From Caenorhabditis remanei (taxonomy: Eukaryota; Nematoda; Chromadorea; Rhabditida; Rhabditidae), in assembly GCF_010183535.1 (NCBI RefSeq), contig NC_071331.1, positions 16,864,001 through 16,928,000 on the forward strand: 64,000 nt of DNA, written 5' to 3'. The notes under the pieces are model-generated. The model saw only the letters and a program-made list of their open reading frames with translations, was not told where the DNA came from and searched no databases. The translations under genes were made by a program, and so were the position numbers. This document shows, piece after piece, positions 58,680-64,000 of this stretch (position 1 is the stretch's first letter; the number at the start of each line of letters is the position of its first letter).

Positions 58680-61190
58680 TCAGAGAGTTACATTAGAGTT
58701 AGTAGGTGTAATATTTACAACGTTATTAGCGAGTTCTTGGGGATCAAAACAGTCCGTTGTGAGGAAAACTATGAAGAGAAGGCCGGTTCCCAACAAATCT
58801 CCAAGCGCTGTCAAATATGGAATCACAGAGTTATCTGGATCAATCTTCCATTTCCAAAGGAGAGAAACGAGGAATTGACATACGAACAGAAGGATCATCA
58901 CCTGGAATATGTATGAAACTATTTTAATTATATCGGCAAAAAACTCACCTGGATGATAGCCGCAATCATGTACAAACTTGTGAAAAGAGGACCATGTGGT
59001 GTTACATTGCTCTTCGACGAATAAGTAAATAGTTGAATTAGAGCATTGAAGCAAATATGACCGGGTACGACAAGTAACAATAAGACACGGGCAGAGCGAG
59101 AATCCCACTCTTTAGAGAAGAATGCTCGTGTGAAGCTGGTGAATCGTTGCACTGTCCATCCATTTGGCAGTTCTCCAATCGCAGCAGCTTTGTGGAAATA
59201 AGTAGAAAGTCTACTGGCTTGTACTGCTGCTAAATTTCCTCCGACACCATTCAGAACTGGCCCATATGTACTCAAACTATGATACTTTCGCACAGCGGTT
59301 TCCAATATGAATCCACCAGCACTACTGATCAACATTGACATGATAACAGGAGTCCAACCATTGTACAACGTTTCTCGAGTTCCTTCATTCTCCTTGGCAA
59401 CTTTTACCCAGAAAGGAAGTAACAAAAGGAAGACGATAATCACAACGCCGTTTAGCCAGGATTCTGTGTTGTGTGCTTTCAGGAAAACAGTTCCGAAAAA
59501 TGCCAACACACTGAGAGTCGTCAAGTCTCCAAGAGATGCAGCGATGGGAGTAGCAACATTATCTGGATTGATGTTGTACTTTCGAGAAGTGACGATTACA
59601 GCGACCATAAGCAGAGAAAGTACGAGCGACGCACTACACGCTGTAGCCAAACTGCTCGCACACATCAACGCTCCATGAGCCCAATCGATTTCTCCTGTTG
59701 GAATGAAAGCTAAAGCGGCAGCAAATGCAGATGCCAGAAAGGCGACGACAGTAGCTTGCACTTGAACTAATGCCAAATTTGCAATCACCACATCTTTTCT
59801 CTGCTTTGACGAATCCATGTGCCCAAGGTTAGCCTGAAAACGAACAAGATTTTCTAAAAACTGCGCTGTGAAGTTTACCAAAGTGGACAATCTGCTAGCC
59901 AATGTCATTTCCAAATTTCCTTTCAGACCGAGAAGCGCCGGCACGAGAATGAGAATTTCCGGGATTTCCTCGAACAACGGCCATGTAACGACTACTGATA
60001 ACACCAAACCGGCAAACACCATACCAAGTCCAGCAACAACGAAGGGAAAAAGGACCTGAATTGTTTAATATGAAGATAAAACAAATAATAGTTAATCACA
60101 ATATGTTTAAAAAAAAATCTATTTTAATACAAAAAAGTGTCCCTGTCGTGAATAATCCCATAAAATTTCTTACGAACCTGAAAGAAGAGAACATAGCTGG
60201 ACTCGGCAGGAACCACTGACATGTTTACAAGATCGTTCGACTGGTCGTAGGACTTTCGTTTGAGAGATGAAGTTTCGTTCCTGAAATTATAACTGAATCG
60301 GGTAAAATAATATATTAACATATAATTCGAATCACCATCAATAATGCAGTTAGTGAGAGATAGTTTTTTCGTTTTTTTGTTTAATTTTACATATCCAATT
60401 GGAAAAAAAGAAAAGAGGAGACAGTCGAACAATGAAATCGACTGACCTCGAAGGTAAAATAATGACGTTAGAGGTGACTTCAACTTGCAGAGAAATAAAT
60501 TGAGATCGTCAGACTACATTGTCAAATTGGTGAGAATCAACGGAACAGTATCTTATCATTCCCGTACAAGTAATTGATTTTAAAAGACTGCTTCAAAACT
60601 GATTTCCTTTTTCTCTCGAAATAAATTATAATAGTTGTAATCGAGTGTCTCAAAACAAACGAAATAGTAAAACAACGAATACATAGGATCCACTCTCTCT
60701 TTCCGACCTGTCAAAATATGCCTTATTCGCTAGAGAAAAGTTTTGTAACACCGCAATAGATCTGTTTGTTTTATGAGCGATGAGACGGGCCGACAAAAGC
60801 GGATTTACGTGGAGGTTAAACTATTGCCTCAATCAAATTGATGATTTTTGAAAACAATTCGATATTTCCGTCGTTCTACAATGTAAACCAGTGAAATCAT
60901 GTAATTTTGTGGTGCGATGACACCTGGCATCATTGTTGAGGACCAGTTTTTTCGTAGCGCATGAAATCTAATAATTCTCACATGACTCTCGAAAGAAATC
61001 CTCCTCCGGTGGTGGCCGTTTCTGCATCTAACGTCTTTCCAACGTCTTCCAATGCGATCCCCAACTGATCAAACGTTGTCAGTCCCTAGAATAGAGAGGT
61101 GACACTGATATCTTATGAAATATGGCTCACTTCATGGACGGCTGCTTGGTAGTCTTTTTTGCCATCCCCTATACCACCGCCACCTTTCAT
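58680..61190 (-). CDS. SLC41/MgtE-type magnesium transporter
   Basis: Exons 61190-61131, 61085-60982, 60280-60178, 60055-59879, 59833-58949, 58901-58680 give 516 aa. The eukaryotic SLC41 family has two MgtE modules of five helices. Visible marks are VLFPFVVAGLGMVFAG, LVPALLGLKGNLEMTLASRL (module 1), NLALVQVQATVVAFLASAF, NPDNVATPIAASLGDLTTLS, GVGGNLAAVQASRLSTYFHK (module 2), SARVLLLLVVPGH and DPDNSVIPYLTALGDLLGTG. The acidic residues in the PDNxxxP and SLGDL/ALGDL motifs line the metal path in MgtE relatives. Intron 59834-59878 is 45 nt and in frame, so it reads through as coding unless removed; the family lacks that insert. The 701-nt second intron could host an alternative start. Confidence 0.93.
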
Positions 61191-61440
61191 CTGAAAAATC
61201 TCAATTTAATACACCCGACTAAAAACAAAAGCTCAAAATATGAGACTCCAGAGATTAACTGGATACTTCCGAATAGGATTGGTAGAACATGTATGCTTTA
61301 AACTTTATTAATAAGCTTTCAATGGGACGAGATTGTTATTACCTAGTCTAGGAACCAGAGGGCAATGGAAAGAAGAGATCCACCTGAAGGGAGGAGAAAG
61401 TTTCATAAACCAGTTAACAAAACAAAAACAAAGGAAGTAT

Positions 61441-62082
61441 TCAGTGGCGCTGCTTCTTTTTATCGTCGCTGTTTTTCGACACTGCATATGCTTCTTTATC
61501 AGCCGGCTCAATGTCTCGTTCTTCGGCCCATTTGGCAAGATCACGACGCATTGCATAAGCATCTTCCCCATCAGCATAATATCTGAAAGTTGAAACGAAT
61601 CAAATTGCATCTTTTAAATTTAAAACTCACTTCGGCTCAGTATCAACGATTTCGAACTTCAACGTGTTTTTGTAGAGATTCAAAGCTGCGCGATTGGAAA
61701 CACGGACGTGGAGAGAGACGAATTTAGCATTGTACGTTTCAACCATAGCTCTTGCTGTTTGATCCATCATCTTGTTGGCAAGCCCCAAACGTCTGTATGA
61801 TCTTTTGACTGCCAAAGAGGTGATGTGTCCATGTGGCTCCTCTCCAGGATCTTCCTCCATCTTGGCGAGCACGTATCCGACAACATTTCCCTGAAAAAAA
61901 AACAGATTATAACAAAACAAAATTGTTAGAACTACCTTGTGATCTTCGGCGATGTAAGAAAGCTGTGGCCATGAAAGTGCGTGATAAAAGTAGTACTTCA
62001 TTTGGTAATTTTCTGGGAGGCACATCAGATTAGCGTTTTGCATGCTCATCAAATCATCGACACGAGCACATCGGATGTTCAT
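61441..62082 (-). CDS. daf-31: N-alpha-acetyltransferase 10, NatA catalytic subunit (DAF-31)
   Basis: NAA10 acetylates protein N-termini co-translationally on ribosomes, with NAA15. Exons 62082-61936, 61890-61631, 61582-61441 give 182 aa. The GNAT fold is complete: [79 protein letters not shown] with the acetyl-CoA loop RRLGLA, and [20 protein letters not shown]. The C-terminal tail is shorter than in vertebrates and ends KKKQRH. An acceptor TTTACAG lies 7 nt upstream of the ATG. Likely first gene of the minus-strand operon. Symbol by orthology (C. elegans daf-31). Confidence 0.97.
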
Positions 62083-62606
62083 CTTGCTCCTGTAAATCAG
62101 CAGTTGTGTACACTGAAGGAAAATGCAGCCGGAAGCAAGAGAGAATGCTCCAGTGAAACAATTAGAGCACGCAAAAATCAATAAAATCGCCAGCGGCTAT
62201 TTGGATTGATTAGAAACCGAGTGGTGGTTTGTTTGATTCGAACACAAACAATCAGAAAAAAATTTGATGGCAAAATCCAGTTTTTATCGATTTAGAAATA
62301 GTGAAAAGCCTGTTGCAAGCCGGCTGCCGCAGCAACGGAAAATTTGTTTAAAGGCGCATACATTTATTTGATGTTTCGTGGTGAGACCCGCCGCCTCTTA
62401 TCGGCCAATTTCGAATTTCGAAGCGATTTAATTCAATTTTGATTATGATAATTGAACCTTGATATACTTGAGCCTTTGAACAACAATATCAGGAACAAAT
62501 AATTATCTATCTTAAATTTTTTATTCTTAGAAATAATTATTCCTACAGAATTTCTTGAATTTATCAATTTTCTTGATTATATCAATTAATTTCAGGTATA
62601 ATCAAA
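62083..62606. promoter_or_regulatory. Bidirectional promoter, daf-31 operon and nucl-1
   Basis: 524 nt between two divergent housekeeping genes. Contains a short GC-richer core around 62320-62405 in AT-rich DNA. No TATA box is evident. Confidence 0.55.
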
Positions 62607-64000
62607 ATGGGTTTCGACTCACCTAGAGGAAGAGGAGGCGGAGGTAAGTGTTAATTGTCTAGACATGTTCGCAAAATTTAGCTTCAGGCTTCCGTGGTGG
62701 ACGTGGAGGAGGAAGTGGATTCAGCCCACGAGGAGGTGGCGGTGGATTCCGTGGAGGAGACAGAGGACGATCACCTGGAGGATTCCGTGGTGGAGATCGT
62801 GGACGTTCCCCAGGTGGATTCCGTGGAGGTGACCGAGGTGGTTTCCGTGGAGGTGATAGAGGCGGTTTCCGTGGTGGTGACCGAGGAGGTTTCCGTGGTG
62901 GAGAGAGAGGACGTTCTCCAGGTGGTGGCTTCAGAGGAGATCGCGAAGGAGGATTTTCCCCACGAGGACGTGGTGGTGGTTTCCGCGGTGGAGATCGTGG
63001 CGGCTCACCATGGCGTGGTGGAGGAGACCGCGGTGGTTCACCATGGCGCGGCGGAGGTGATCGTGGAGTAGCTCATCGCGGCAGAGGAGATTTTTCGGGA
63101 GGTTTCCGCGGTGACAACAAATTCTCTCCAAGAGGAGGTCGTGGTGGCTTCACTCCTCGTGGACGTGGGGGAAACGACTTTTCGCCACGTGGTGGAAGAG
63201 GAAGCTTCCAGGCTCGCGGAGCTGGAAATCGCGTTGGTTTTAGTGATAAGAGAAAGAATTTCGGCGAAGAAGACGACGACGAGGAAGAGGAAACTGGTAA
63301 GTGCTTGAATTTCATCGAGTTAAGATTAATTAACTTGAACTAAATTCAGACGCTCCTAAAAAGAAGTTCGCTGCTGGAACACCATATTCTAAACAGGTGA
63401 AAAATGTAGAAGATGAATCAGATGAAGACGAGGAAGATGAAGAGGAAGAAGAGGAAAGTGACGACGAACCACAACCACAAAAGAAGGTCGTGAAAGGAGC
63501 ACTTGCTGCAGCTGCCGAAGACTCGGATGACGATGAAGAGGATGACGATGAGGAGGAGGAAGAAGGTTTATTGCAAAATTGAAAAACTTAAACCTTTTAA
63601 CTTGTGATTTTTTAAGAGTCCGGAGACGAAATTCCATCAGCCAAGAAATTAGCTCCAGTAACCGCTGACGAAGATGATGACGATGAGGAAGATGAAGAGG
63701 ATGAAGAAGAGGTCGAGTTGGAAGACGAGGATGAGGTTTGTTTTTCTACCGACTTATTTTTTTAAAAATTATTCAAGTTCAATCCCGCATTGAAATAATT
63801 TCAGGAGGAGGAAGAAGATGAAGAGGAGGAGGAGCCTGTGGCTAAAACACCAGCCTTGAAGAGTGCTTTGAAGACTCTGGATTCTACAAAAGGAAAACAA
63901 GTAAACATCTCTAAAGTTGCTACTCCAACCACTGTTGATAAGAAGGCTCCATCAACACCTCACCCTGTTAAAACCGTTAAGGCTGCAGCAGGTGGTGTTC
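62607..64000 (+). CDS. nucl-1: Nucleolin homolog NUCL-1 (5' part, runs off the window)
   Basis: Exons 62607-62643, 62688-63296, 63350-63565, 63617-63735, 63805->64000. The N-terminal 220 residues form a glycine/arginine-rich domain with repeats FRGGDRG, GRSPGGFRGG and SPWRGGGDRGG, suited to arginine methylation and RNA binding. Three acidic blocks follow on separate exons (DESDEDEEDEEEEEESDDE, EDDDDEEDEEDEEEVELEDE), broken by short basic linkers (APKKKFAAGTPYSKQ). The last visible exon turns Lys/Thr/Pro-rich (TPALKSALK). RRMs expected of nucleolin are beyond the window. The GAR domain is N-terminal, whereas vertebrate nucleolin has it at the C-terminus; C. elegans nucl-1 is, as I recall, the neighbour of daf-31. 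Acceptor TTTCAG lies 11 nt upstream of the ATG. Confidence 0.85.

Overview
The window is nuclear DNA from a nematode of the genus Caenorhabditis, probably a relative of C. elegans rather than C. elegans itself. Several things point there: very short introns (most 45-60 nt) ending in a T-rich TTTTCAG acceptor; acceptors of the same kind directly before many start codons, as expected for spliced-leader trans-splicing; nematode chemoreceptor and ligand-gated channel families; replication-type histone genes with the GGCCCTCTTTAGGGCC 3' stem-loop; and gene neighbours (gex-2, vha-5, nprl-3, tbce-1, daf-31/naa-10, nucl-1) that I recall as lying on C. elegans chromosome IV. Exon models were built by hand from splice signals. 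Each complete model sums to a multiple of three with an open frame, and about half match well-known protein families along their length.

Layout. 0-6 kb: 3' half of gex-2 (CYFIP/Sra-1, WAVE complex). Its 3.5 kb intron holds a hAT-like MITE with GGGCC arrays and an opposite-strand gene for a four-TM protein with an arginine/serine-rich tail. The first intron of that nested gene holds a mariner-type element. A related RS-protein gene follows gex-2. 6-11 kb: tandem pair of seven-TM proteins of unrecognised family. 11.6-16.5 kb: a small Ly6-type GPI-anchor candidate and an atypical Cys-loop channel. 19-23 kb: an STR-class chemoreceptor, a divergent H2B/H2A pair, and a decayed second STR receptor. 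23.6-27.3 kb: two small secreted or membrane proteins. 27.3-35.9 kb: a large gene-poor stretch. 35.9-40.8 kb: a class C GPCR with two Venus-flytrap modules in series. 41.4-44.2 kb: vha-5 (V-ATPase a subunit). 46.8-52.6 kb: three minus-strand genes, two of them SUN-domain proteins with a membrane span at both ends and the middle one a type II acidic protein with the same early exon layout. 53.0-62.1 kb: six closely spaced minus-strand housekeeping genes (daf-31/naa-10, SLC41-type Mg transporter, tbce-1, nprl-3, a UXT-like prefoldin, CENP-X/MHF2-like), which looks like an operon. 62.6 kb to the end: 5' part of nucleolin (nucl-1), divergent from daf-31.

Themes. The right arm (53-64 kb) is conserved, compact housekeeping DNA. 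The left part and the middle are richer in duplication: paired 7TM genes, paired RS genes, paired STR genes (one dead), a duplicated channel-exon fragment and paired SUN genes. I saw no tRNA, rRNA or CRISPR. Apart from the hAT-like and mariner-like elements and a fold-back repeat I saw no mobile DNA, and neither element has a recognisable transposase.
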